A program made the position numbers and the translations under genes. Shown one piece after another: positions 6,124 through 12,520 of a stretch of 18,955 bases of DNA (the first letter of the stretch is position 1; the number at the start of each line of letters is the position of its first letter). Source of the stretch: an uncultured Eubacteriales bacterium (GTDB lineage: Bacteria > Bacillota > Clostridia > Christensenellales > Aristaeellaceae); contig USDD01000054.1 in NCBI GenBank assembly GCA_900553265.1, forward strand, positions 1-18,955, read 5' to 3'. The notes under the pieces were generated by a model. The model was not told where the DNA came from. It was given only the letters and a program-made list of their open reading frames with translations, and did no database searches.

Positions 6124-6468
6124 CGCTCTACCGCGCGCGCGTTGGTGTGTTTGGGTTGGCGGTGGGGCGCTTCGCCTCTGGTGCCCGCGCCGCGTTCGCG
6201 GCGGGGGCGCTTTGCGGTGGCTGCGTCCTCTGCGGTTCCTCGGGAGATCTCTTTCGCCTCCTGGTGCCGCGGCGCAGCTGCGCAAGCGCCGAGGCGGCGT
6301 TGGTGCGCTCTGAGGCGCTGCGGGCTCCGCGGGGGTCACGTTGCGCCGACGTTGCCGGCGCTGCTCCGCTCCGCTCCGCACGACCTCTCGTCGGCCGGAC
6401 GGGTAACCAGCGCCTTCGGCGCGCAGTGAAGGGAAAATCCTCCGTACCCTCCGCAGGTACACAGAACA

Positions 6469-6482
6469 AACCGTCTGCGGTT
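6469..6482 (-). terminator. Weak hairpin at the end of the MobC-like gene
   Basis: AACCG-CAGA-CGGTT followed by TGTTCTG on the minus strand overlaps the stop codon of the gene ending at 6481. The stem is short and the T-run poor, so termination is uncertain. Confidence 0.3.
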
Positions 6483-6696
6483 AGGGCTCCGTGTAGGCCC
6501 GGCGGCTGCGTCGCATCCCCTCCCGGGCCGCCAGCGTCAGCAGATACTCGCTCATGGTCAGCTTGGCCTTAAGCGCGTCCTGACGGATCATCTCCCACTC
6601 GCGCACCGTGCACCGGATGTGTATCTGCTCGCACTTCCCGAGGTTCGCCCACCGCCCGCGCGCGTCCCGCTTCCTGTCGTGCCATTCCCAGCCCAC
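6481..6696 (-). CDS. Ribbon-helix-helix protein, MobC-like, SOS-controlled
   Basis: A 71-residue basic protein starting at GTG 6696. The N-terminus is polar and basic (MGWEWHDRKRDARGRW). It is followed by a short strand with QIHIRCTVREWEMIRQDA and the helix LTMSEYLLTLAAREG, the pattern of ribbon-helix-helix DNA-binding proteins and of plasmid MobC relaxosome accessory proteins. No relaxase gene is in the window, so a mobilization role is only suggested. A GGGGGTGATCG stretch just before the GTG serves as ribosome binding site. A near-consensus promoter lies 18 bp upstream with a LexA box in its spacer, so expression should rise on DNA damage. Divergent from the second small ribbon-helix-helix gene at 6827. 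Confidence 0.72.
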   Translation of the reverse strand: MGWEWHDRKRDARGRWANLGKCEQIHIRCTVREWEMIRQDALKAKLTMSEYLLTLAAREGMRRSRRAYTEP

Positions 6697-6713
6697 CCGA
6701 TCACCCCCTATTT

Positions 6714-6742
6714 ATTATAGCGAACAAGTGTTCGACAATCAA
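6714..6742 (-). promoter_or_regulatory. Consensus promoter of the MobC-like gene
   Basis: TTGATT (6737-6742), a 17-bp spacer and TATAAT (6714-6719) on the minus strand. The spacer is almost filled by a LexA box. Transcription would start near 6707, giving a leader of only about 11 nt. Confidence 0.8.
6721..6734. promoter_or_regulatory. LexA (SOS) box
   Basis: CGAACAAGTGTTCG fits the Bacillus/Clostridium LexA consensus CGAACRNRYGTTYG at every position. It occupies the spacer between the -35 and -10 elements of the minus-strand gene at 6481-6696, the ideal place for repression. Confidence 0.82.
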
Positions 6743-6769
6743 GCGAAAAAAAGTTGCCGAACCCACTTG

Positions 6770-6782
6770 TTTGTCAGACAAA
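6770..6782. promoter_or_regulatory. 13-bp dyad upstream of the plus-strand RHH gene
   Basis: TTTGTC-A-GACAAA is a perfect 6-bp inverted repeat about 45 bp before the start at 6827. It overlaps a possible weak promoter (TTGTTT 6767-6772, 16-bp spacer, GATAAC 6789-6794). Small ribbon-helix-helix proteins often bind such dyads in their own promoters; binding here is inferred. Confidence 0.45.
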
Positions 6783-6826
6783 AGTATGATAACATGGACG
6801 TGAAGCCAGAAAGGAGGAAAAAAGCA

Positions 6827-6973
6827 ATGAATAATGCCCTGTACCCCCGAATCGCCGTCCGCGTCACCCCGCTGATTCTCGAAGAACTGCGGCTGCTGGC
6901 GGAGCAACGGGAGGTCAGCATATCGGTGATCGTGAAAGAAGCCATCATCGCGTATCTGGAAGAAAAAGCATAA
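6827..6973 (+). CDS. Small ribbon-helix-helix (CopG-like) DNA-binding protein
   Basis: A 48-residue protein: MNNALYPRIAVRVTPLILEE, then LRLLAEQREVS and ISVIVKEAIIAYLEEKA. The strand PRIAVRVTP followed by two helices, with VSISVIVKEAI as the second, is the ribbon-helix-helix fold typical of CopG-type plasmid and toxin-antitoxin regulators. A perfect AAAGGAGG lies before the ATG and decides the start; longer frames upstream have none. No toxin gene follows, because the next item is a terminator and a tRNA on the other strand. It is divergent from the SOS-controlled gene at 6481-6696 and may regulate the shared intergenic region. Confidence 0.8.
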   Translation: MNNALYPRIAVRVTPLILEELRLLAEQREVSISVIVKEAIIAYLEEKA

Positions 6974-7010
6974 AAAAAGCAGCGCCGCTGCATACCCCTA
7001 CAGCGACGCT
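6972..7010 (-). terminator. Terminator behind tRNA-Ser
   Basis: On the minus strand AGCGTCGCTG and CAGCGGCGCT form a 10-bp stem with a G-T wobble and a 10-nt loop (6981-7010). GC and seven T follow (6972-6978). It ends transcription from the tRNA gene and overlaps the stop codon of the gene at 6827-6973. Confidence 0.75.
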
Positions 7011-7051
7011 ACCGAGAGAAAGTGTCGACACCATGACGCAATGCCGACAAA

Positions 7052-7144
7052 TGGCGGAGAAGGAGGGATTCGAACCCTCGAGACGCTTTTGACGCCTACG
7101 CGATTTCCAGTCGCGCGCCCTCGACCAAGCTAGGCGACTTCTCC
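7052..7144 (-). tRNA. tRNA-Ser (anticodon GGA)
   Basis: The minus strand shows a full class II tRNA with acceptor stem GGAGAAG / CTTCTCC, discriminator G and an encoded CCA (7052-7054). The anticodon stem CGCGA / TCGCG encloses the loop CTGGAAA, giving anticodon GGA, which reads UCC and UCU serine codons. A long variable arm (GGCGTCAAAAGCGTC) fits serine. The T arm contains GGTTCGAATCC. The 3' end points to the mobile region on the left, and tRNA 3' ends are common integration targets, so this may be the island border. Confidence 0.96.
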
Positions 7145-7191
7145 ATACTTGCTCTACAATTGAGCTTTCATAAATCTGCTCAACATTGATT

Positions 7192-7220
7192 ATTATATCA
7201 TGCTTCCATGCAAATTGCAA
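7192..7220 (-). promoter_or_regulatory. Promoter of tRNA-Ser
   Basis: TTGCAA (7215-7220), a 17-bp spacer and TATAAT (7192-7197) on the minus strand, about 48 bp before the tRNA 5' end. Confidence 0.82.
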
Positions 7221-7286
7221 TAGGCGCATTGTTAATTATTTGCACATGCTTTCGCATGACATTTTTCTTTGGCACGTAATTGGGGA

Positions 7287-7315
7287 TTGCGAAACGGGCA
7301 CAGATATGGTAAAAT
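7287..7315 (+). promoter_or_regulatory. Promoter of the PfkB-family kinase gene
   Basis: TTGCGA (7287-7292), a 17-bp spacer and TAAAAT (7310-7315), 37 bp before the start codon at 7353. No operator was recognised. Confidence 0.7.
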
Positions 7316-7352
7316 GAAATTACTCAAAATTTCGAAGCAAAGGAGCAATTCC

Positions 7353-8354
7353 ATGAGCAAGGGCATCTGCGTTGCGGGCAACATGCTCGTCGACATCCTC
7401 TACCCCACCTCCGGCTGGCCGAAGCAGGGCGAGCTGGTGCACATTCAGGACGGCATCTCCCGCTCCATCGGCGGCGCGGTCTGCAATGTCATTGTGGATC
7501 TGGCCAAGCTGGATCCGTCGCTTCCGCTTTACGCCATGGGCAAGACCGGCACCGACGCGGAGGGCGATCTCATCCTCGAGCGCCTCGGCGAACACGCCAA
7601 CATCGACACCTCCTGCGTGGTGCGCGACGGCATCTCCGCCTTCACGGCGGTCATGAGCGACCAGATCAGCAAGGAGCGCACGTTCTTCACCTATCTGGGC
7701 GCGAACGGGAAATTTGATGAGCGCGACGTGGACTGGACCAAGGTGGACGCGGACATTTTCCACATCGGCTACATTCTGCTGCTCAACGCGCTGGATCAGC
7801 CCGACGACGAATACGGCACGAAGCTGGCGCGGCTGCTGCATCAGGCACGGCAGCACGGCATGAAGACCTCCATCGACGTGGTGAGCGAGGCCTCCGACCG
7901 CTTCATGCGGCTGGTGCCCCCGGCGCTGAAGTACACCGACTACTGCATCATCAACGAGGTCGAAGCCCAGCAGACCACGGGCGTGAAGCTGCGCGGCGAG
8001 GACGACCGGCTGCTGACGGAGAACATGCCCGAGGCGCTGAAGGCCATGAAGCGCATGGGCGTGACCACCTGGGCGGTTATCCACTGCCCCGAGGGCGGAT
8101 TTGGACTGGACGAGAACGACCAGTACGTTGCGCTGGACAGCCTGCATCTGCCCAAGGGCTACATCAAGGGCAGCGTGGGCGCGGGCGACGCGTTCTGCGC
8201 GGGCGTGCTCTACGGCGCGGAGAAGCGCTATTCCCTGTCCGACTCCATCGCGCTGGGCATCGCCTCCGCCGCCTGCTCGCTGAGCGAGCCGGGCGCGACC
8301 GAGGGTATGCGCGCCGAGGCCGACGTGATGAAGCTCTATCGCGAGCTGCGGTAA
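7353..8354 (+). CDS. PfkB/ribokinase-family sugar or nucleoside kinase
   Basis: A 333-residue cytoplasmic kinase that should phosphorylate a sugar or nucleoside with ATP; the substrate cannot be read from sequence. The N-terminus has the family pattern GICVAGNMLVDILYP and then SIGGAVCNVIVDLAKL, where the Gly-Gly motif positions substrate. The C-terminal PfkB signature GSVGAGDAFCAGVLYG contains the catalytic Asp in GAGD. Length is typical of the family. The start at 7353 is set by AAAGGAGC at 7339-7346; in-frame upstream ATGs lack a ribosome binding site. It is a single-gene unit with its own promoter (7287-7315) and a strong terminator (8401-8447). The sequence seems intact. Confidence 0.92.
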   Translation: MSKGICVAGNMLVDILYPTSGWPKQGELVHIQDGISRSIGGAVCNVIVDLAKLDPSLPLYAMGKTGTDAEGDLILERLGEHANIDTSCVVRDGISAFTAVMSDQISKERTFFTYLGANGKFDERDVDWTKVDADIFHIGYILLLNALDQPDDEYGTKLARLLHQARQHGMKTSIDVVSEASDRFMRLVPPALKYTDYCIINEVEAQQTTGVKLRGEDDRLLTENMPEALKAMKRMGVTTWAVIHCPEGGFGLDENDQYVALDSLHLPKGYIKGSVGAGDAFCAGVLYGAEKRYSLSDSIALGIASAACSLSEPGATEGMRAEADVMKLYRELR

Positions 8355-8400
8355 GGAACTTGTGACAAACCGATACGCAGCGGAAGGATTTTCATATATC

Positions 8401-8447
8401 AAACGCGGCCATCGCCGGAGAAAACGGCGATGGCCGCGTTTGTTTTT
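8401..8447 (+). terminator. Strong terminator of the PfkB-family kinase gene
   Basis: A perfect 17-bp stem (8401-8417 with 8425-8441) and a 7-nt loop are followed by GTTTTTC. Confidence 0.93.
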
Positions 8448-8472
8448 CATCGTGGACAGATCAAGCGCCGCC

Positions 8473-8710
8473 CGACGCGTTCGATGGCACAGGCGCGCCT
8501 GTCTCGAATCGGCGGAACGACGGTCGCTCTCGCCGGTTCCGCGGCGCAGGCGCGCTCATTGCAGAATCGACGGAAGCGCTGGCCTGATTCTCCGATTCTG
8601 CGGCGCGAATGCGTTCGCCATTCCTCGGACAGAAGAAATCCGCCGGACGCGCTTCGCCGGTTCTGCGGCGCAGTCGCGCTCCTTCCAGAATTGACAGAAG
8701 CCGCCGATCG
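8473..8710 (+). repeat. Four degenerate ~60-bp tandem repeats
   Basis: Related segments start at about 8476, 8531, 8590 and 8655. Each has a core like CGCCGGTTCTGCGGCGCAG, followed some 25 bp later by CAGAATTGACAGAAG-like sequence. The 8531 and 8655 copies are clearly alike; the other two are more decayed. The open frames across 8448-8757 show no domain or ribosome binding site, so this stretch between the kinase gene and the 8801-12499 gene appears to be non-coding repeat DNA. Confidence 0.55.
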
Positions 8711-8757
8711 AACCGATGCTTCTGCGTCTCAGCCGCTTCCTCCCCGAACATACGCAA

Positions 8758-8802
8758 GCGCCGGTCGGTTCCCTTTGGAACCGGCCGGCGCGTCTGGTTT
8801 TT
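8758..8802 (+). terminator. Hairpin terminator between converging units
   Basis: GCGCCGG-T-CGGTTCC, a CTTT loop and GGAACCG-G-CCGGCGC form a 15-bp stem with one wobble. On the plus strand it is followed by GTCTGG and five T. The T-run favours plus-strand transcripts, but it lies directly behind the stop of the minus-strand gene (8801), so it may act on both strands. Confidence 0.6.
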
Positions 8803-11800
8803 ATTCGGCGAACATGTCGGGCGTGGCCTGCTGGATGGCCTGCAGGGTCTGCGTGTCGATGATCGCGTCGGGGTTGGTCGGGTCGATGCCGGACAGATTC
8901 AGATCGTACTGCTCGTTCATCCGCTGCTGGAAGGACGCGATGGCCTGAAGGGTCATTTCGTCCAGCGTTCCGGGCTGCAGGCCGTCGGTGACGAGCAGGC
9001 CCAGCTGATACAGCTTCATCTGCACGTTCTGAATGTCTGTCGCCGCGCTGTTTTTGTCCAGCGTGGTCGGCCAGTTGGCCGGCTGCGTGGGCGCGGGCTC
9101 GGGCGTGGGCGCCTCGGTGGGTTCCGCGGAGGGAATGCCGAAGACGAAGGTCGAGGTCTGAATATCGCTCTCCGAGCGCGCGCCCGCGGGCACGGCCTCG
9201 ACGATGATCCTGTACAGACCCGCCGGCCAGCCGGTGGGATCGAAGGTGAAACTGGTGTCGGCGCCGTCGCTGACGTCGCGGCTCTCGCCGGACTGGTTCT
9301 CGATGCGCACGCGATAGCGCTCCACCGCGCCGCCGGACGTCCAGCTGATGATCGCTTTGCTGCCGGTGAGATAGGCCACGCCGTCCTGCTCGCGCGCGGA
9401 GCCGTCGATGTTGATGGTCGGCGCGGAGATGGCCGCGACGGTGGGTTCGGGCGTGGGCGCTTCGGTGGGCTGCACCGGCACGGTAAAGGTCACGCTCGTC
9501 CAGACGGTCTCCGCGCCGTCGGACAGCGCGCCCACCTCGAAGGTGTAGGTCACGCCGGGCTTGAGCTGGCTGACGGGAATCTGGCCGTGGGTGCTCCGAT
9601 AGTTGGAATCGTCCAGAATGGTCGAGCCGTCGTCGCCGGTGATTCTCACCGCGAAGGCGCTCGCGTCGGACTCCCAGTCGAAGGACACGCTGTCGCCGGT
9701 GATTTCAAGGGTTCCGTCGCCCGCCGCCGAACCGTTGACGGTCAGTTGGGGCTTGGAGGCCGGTTTGGGCGTGGGCGCTTCGGTGGGGGCTTCCGTGGGA
9801 GCCTCGGTGGTCATGGGCACCGTGAACTGCACGCTGCTCCAGACGATCTCGCCGTCGCCCTCGGGGCGCGCGCCCACCGAGAAGGTGTAGGTCACGCCGG
9901 GCCTGAGCTGGCTCACGGGCAGCTCGCCGTGGGTGCTCTTATAATTGGAATCGTCCAGAACGGTGGAGCCGTCGTCGCCGGTGATCTTCACTGCGAAGGC
10001 GGACTGCGCGTTCTCGGCGCTCCAGTCGAAGGTCACCTTTTCGCCGGAGACCTCGATCACGCCGCCGGCGGCCTCGCTGCCGTTGACGCTCATGCGCACG
10101 CTGGTCTGGGGTGCCTGAGTCGGCTCGGGCGCAGCGGTGACGTCCTGAGACGGAACGCCGAACTGGGCGCTGACCCAGACGATGTCGTCCTCGCCGCCGC
10201 CCGCGGGCAGCGCACCGATGCGAATGGTGTAGATCTCGCCGGGAACCAGATCGGCGGTGCTGATGCGGCCCTCGGTGTACTCGATGGCTTCATAGTTGTA
10301 CAGATCGCCGCCGTCGGGCTTGACGATGTAGAGATAATAGCTCTCCACACTGCCCGTCGCGCCCCACTGGAAGGAGACGCTGTCGCCGCTGACGCTCACG
10401 GGGCCGTCGCCGGGCGTGGTTCCGTTGATGGTCAGGCGCACCTCGCCGGCGGCTGCCTGGGTAGGCTCGGGCGTAGCGCCCGCCTGGATGCCCGCGTCGG
10501 CATAGTCCTCCATGTAGCCCAGCGTGGACGCGTTGCACAGGCCGGTAACCTCCAGCATCGTGCCGCCCTCGCGCCGGTTTACGAATTCCTGGAAGGCGCG
10601 CACGGCGGCCTCGGTGCCCTTGCCGTAAACGCCGTCGGCGGAGCCGTCGCTCAGCAGACCGAGCTGCACGAGCATCTCCTGCACGGCCTGGATGGACTCC
10701 TTCTCGGAACCGGGGCCGACCACGGTGTTGTCCTCGGGCTCGTCGGGAATCTCCGTCGGAGACTGGGTGGGCACGGGCGTGGGCGTGGGAACCTCGGTGG
10801 GCGCGGGCGTGCGCGCCGTCATGCCGTTGGCGGCCATGTACTCCAGATAGTTCAGCGTGCGCGCGTCGGCAATGCCGCTGACGGACAGCTCGTTCTTGCC
10901 GGCCTGCTGGTTGAACCACTCCTGGAACCTGGCCACGGCGGCGACGGTGGCGCTGCCGTAGATGCCGTCGTCGGAGCCCGCGTCCATCAGGCCCACCTGA
11001 ATCAGCATCTGCTGCACGGCCTGAATGGACTCCTTGGGCGACGAGCTGTCCACCTTGTCGCCGTCCTCGGACGCGTCGGGAATTTCCGTCGGCGTGGGCG
11101 CGGGCGTATCGGTGGGCTTCGCCGTGGGCGTGGGGGTCGAGGTGGGCGCGGGCGTGGCGGTGGCGGACTGAAGCGCCTCCCACCATGCCACATAATGGTT
11201 CAGATATGCCATGGTCTGGGGATTGACCGTGCCGGTGATCTCCAGCACACTGAAGCCCTCGATCTCGTTGACGCGCTGCTGGAACTGCTTCACCGCCGCT
11301 GTAGTGGTGGTTCCGTATACGCCGTCGTCCGCGCCGGACTTCATCAGACCCAGCACGATCAGCTTGCGCTGGACGGAGCGGATGTCGTTCTTGGACGAGT
11401 TCTTGTCCACGGTCAGCTTATCCGCCGGATCGGCGGTCACCAGCGGCGTGGGCGAAGGCGTGGGCCTGGTCTGGTCGGTGCCATAGAGCCACATCATGGT
11501 CTTGGGGCCGGCGATGCCGTCCACGGCCAGCTTCTCCGCCGGGCGGACGTTTTCGTTGATATAGGTCTGGAAGGCCTTCACCGCCTCCTTGGTGGCGGAG
11601 TCGTACTTGCCGGTTACGTTCCTGGACGACAGCCAGCCCAGCTTGTTCAGGCGCTGCTGGAGGTTGGTAACGTCCTCCTTGTCCGACTTGGTGCCCACGG
11701 CGGAATAGTTGGGCGTGTCGGGCCGGACGGTGGGCTTGGCCGTGGCCTTCACGCCGCTCTGCTGCTGCTGGAATTCCTTATCCACGTTGCCGGAATAGGT

Positions 11801-12499
11801 GTAGTCCATCCACGACTGCTCGGGATCCACCAGCGCGGCGAATGTGGGCGAGACATAGGGCGTGGGCGTGGGCGTTTCCGCCGGCGACCACACGTCGTCG
11901 TTGGGCGCGATGGTGGGGTTCTGGGTCACGTCGTTCCGGCCGCCCAGCGCGCCGTTGATGAGCATGATGATGACCACCGCCGCCACCAGCACCACCGCCG
12001 CGGCGATGCCGATGATCCAGCCGAGCTTCATGCCTCTGCGCTCCTCCTCTTCCTCCTCGGCGTGATGGCCGCCGGCGGAAGCGCTCCTGCGCTGGGCGAT
12101 GTAAGCCGTGCCGTTTTCCTCAAAGAAGAAGTGGCGCTTCTTGGGATCCTCCACGCTCTCCACGCTGGCGCGCAGGCGCTTGAGGCCCTTCTCGAACGCG
12201 TCCTCCATGCCCGGCATGGGCACGACGGCGCCGTCGTTCAGGCGCTCGGCGCAGTCCCTCGGCAGATATTCGCGCAGGCGCAGTTTGTTTTCGCGCTTGG
12301 TGTCGAAGGCGGCGTAGACGATGCCCGACGCGTCCTGTCCCAGCGCGCGGCCCACCAGAAAGCGGTCGTGATAGACCAGCGTTCCCGGCAGCATCTGAAT
12401 CTGCGGCACCGCCGCGCGGTTGTCGCGCCCGCAGTGGGGGCAGACGCTCTCGCCGCCCAGCTCCTCAAAGCAATACATACAGAGATTCTCGTATGCCAT
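8801..12499 (-). CDS. Membrane protein: zinc ribbon, kinase-like N-lobe, peptidoglycan-binding and Fn3-like domains
   Basis: A 1232-residue protein in clear blocks. Residues 7-23 are a zinc ribbon (Cys 7, 10, 20, 23). Residues 38-137 resemble the N-lobe of clostridial zinc-ribbon Ser/Thr kinases (RFLVGRALGQDASGIVY, then LREYLP), but the catalytic Lys expected in AIKEY is missing and no C-lobe follows, so it is a truncated pseudokinase. A Glu-rich stretch and one membrane helix (about 157-183) put this part in the cytoplasm. Outside are peptidoglycan-binding domains at about 272-340, 363-438, 485-556, 597-668 and 1146-1225, four Fn3-like beta domains (about 685-785, 799-896, 916-1009, 1025-1124) and PT-rich linkers. 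Domains two and three of the Fn3 set are near-duplicates. GAGGGG precedes the ATG, which lies 21 nt after the HAD-Tmk stop. A wall-sensing or wall-anchoring role is inferred. Confidence 0.88.
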   Translation of the reverse strand: MAYENLCMYCFEELGGESVCPHCGRDNRAAVPQIQMLPGTLVYHDRFLVGRALGQDASGIVYAAFDTKRENKLRLREYLPRDCAERLNDGAVVPMPGMEDAFEKGLKRLRASVESVEDPKKRHFFFEENGTAYIAQRRSASAGGHHAEEEEEERRGMKLGWIIGIAAAVVLVAAVVIIMLINGALGGRNDVTQNPTIAPNDDVWSPAETPTPTPYVSPTFAALVDPEQSWMDYTYSGNVDKEFQQQQSGVKATAKPTVRPDTPNYSAVGTKSDKEDVTNLQQRLNKLGWLSSRNVTGKYDSATKEAVKAFQTYINENVRPAEKLAVDGIAGPKTMMWLYGTDQTRPTPSPTPLVTADPADKLTVDKNSSKNDIRSVQRKLIVLGLMKSGADDGVYGTTTTAAVKQFQQRVNEIEGFSVLEITGTVNPQTMAYLNHYVAWWEALQSATATPAPTSTPTPTAKPTDTPAPTPTEIPDASEDGDKVDSSSPKESIQAVQQMLIQVGLMDAGSDDGIYGSATVAAVARFQEWFNQQAGKNELSVSGIADARTLNYLEYMAANGMTARTPAPTEVPTPTPVPTQSPTEIPDEPEDNTVVGPGSEKESIQAVQEMLVQLGLLSDGSADGVYGKGTEAAVRAFQEFVNRREGGTMLEVTGLCNASTLGYMEDYADAGIQAGATPEPTQAAAGEVRLTINGTTPGDGPVSVSGDSVSFQWGATGSVESYYLYIVKPDGGDLYNYEAIEYTEGRISTADLVPGEIYTIRIGALPAGGGEDDIVWVSAQFGVPSQDVTAAPEPTQAPQTSVRMSVNGSEAAGGVIEVSGEKVTFDWSAENAQSAFAVKITGDDGSTVLDDSNYKSTHGELPVSQLRPGVTYTFSVGARPEGDGEIVWSSVQFTVPMTTEAPTEAPTEAPTPKPASKPQLTVNGSAAGDGTLEITGDSVSFDWESDASAFAVRITGDDGSTILDDSNYRSTHGQIPVSQLKPGVTYTFEVGALSDGAETVWTSVTFTVPVQPTEAPTPEPTVAAISAPTINIDGSAREQDGVAYLTGSKAIISWTSGGAVERYRVRIENQSGESRDVSDGADTSFTFDPTGWPAGLYRIIVEAVPAGARSESDIQTSTFVFGIPSAEPTEAPTPEPAPTQPANWPTTLDKNSAATDIQNVQMKLYQLGLLVTDGLQPGTLDEMTLQAIASFQQRMNEQYDLNLSGIDPTNPDAIIDTQTLQAIQQATPDMFAE

Positions 12500-12520
12500 T
12501 TTCTCAACCCCTCATGGTTA

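Larger units (their letters stand above)
5614..6244 (+). other. Adenine-depleted, very GC-rich non-coding block
   Basis: On the plus strand, 5614-5889 (276 nt), 5964-6115 (152 nt) and 6131-6244 (114 nt) contain no adenine at all, while T is present (about 46 in the first tract). The only A residues in 631 nt are at 5890, in a cluster at 5916-5963, at 6116-6119 and at 6130. Open frames here give Arg/Ala/Pro/Gly-rich products without ribosome binding sites or domains, and several frames are open at once, as expected from GC-rich sequence without stops (stop codons need A). The stretch 6245-6430 is also GC-rich but contains A normally. I see no gene in 5616-6480. Confidence 0.85.

Noticed and set aside
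5614..6244. Adenine depletion as a trace of a diversity-generating retroelement
   Set aside because: No reverse transcriptase, template/variable repeat pair or target gene is visible, and the block is non-coding.
5468..6572. Several long overlapping open frames on both strands in the GC-rich block
   Set aside because: Products are Arg/Ala/Pro/Gly-rich without domains, none has a ribosome binding site, and lack of adenine removes stop codons from the plus strand by itself.
8473..8710. The ~60-bp repeats as a CRISPR array
   Set aside because: The units are imperfect throughout, with no constant repeat alternating with unique spacers, and no cas genes are present.
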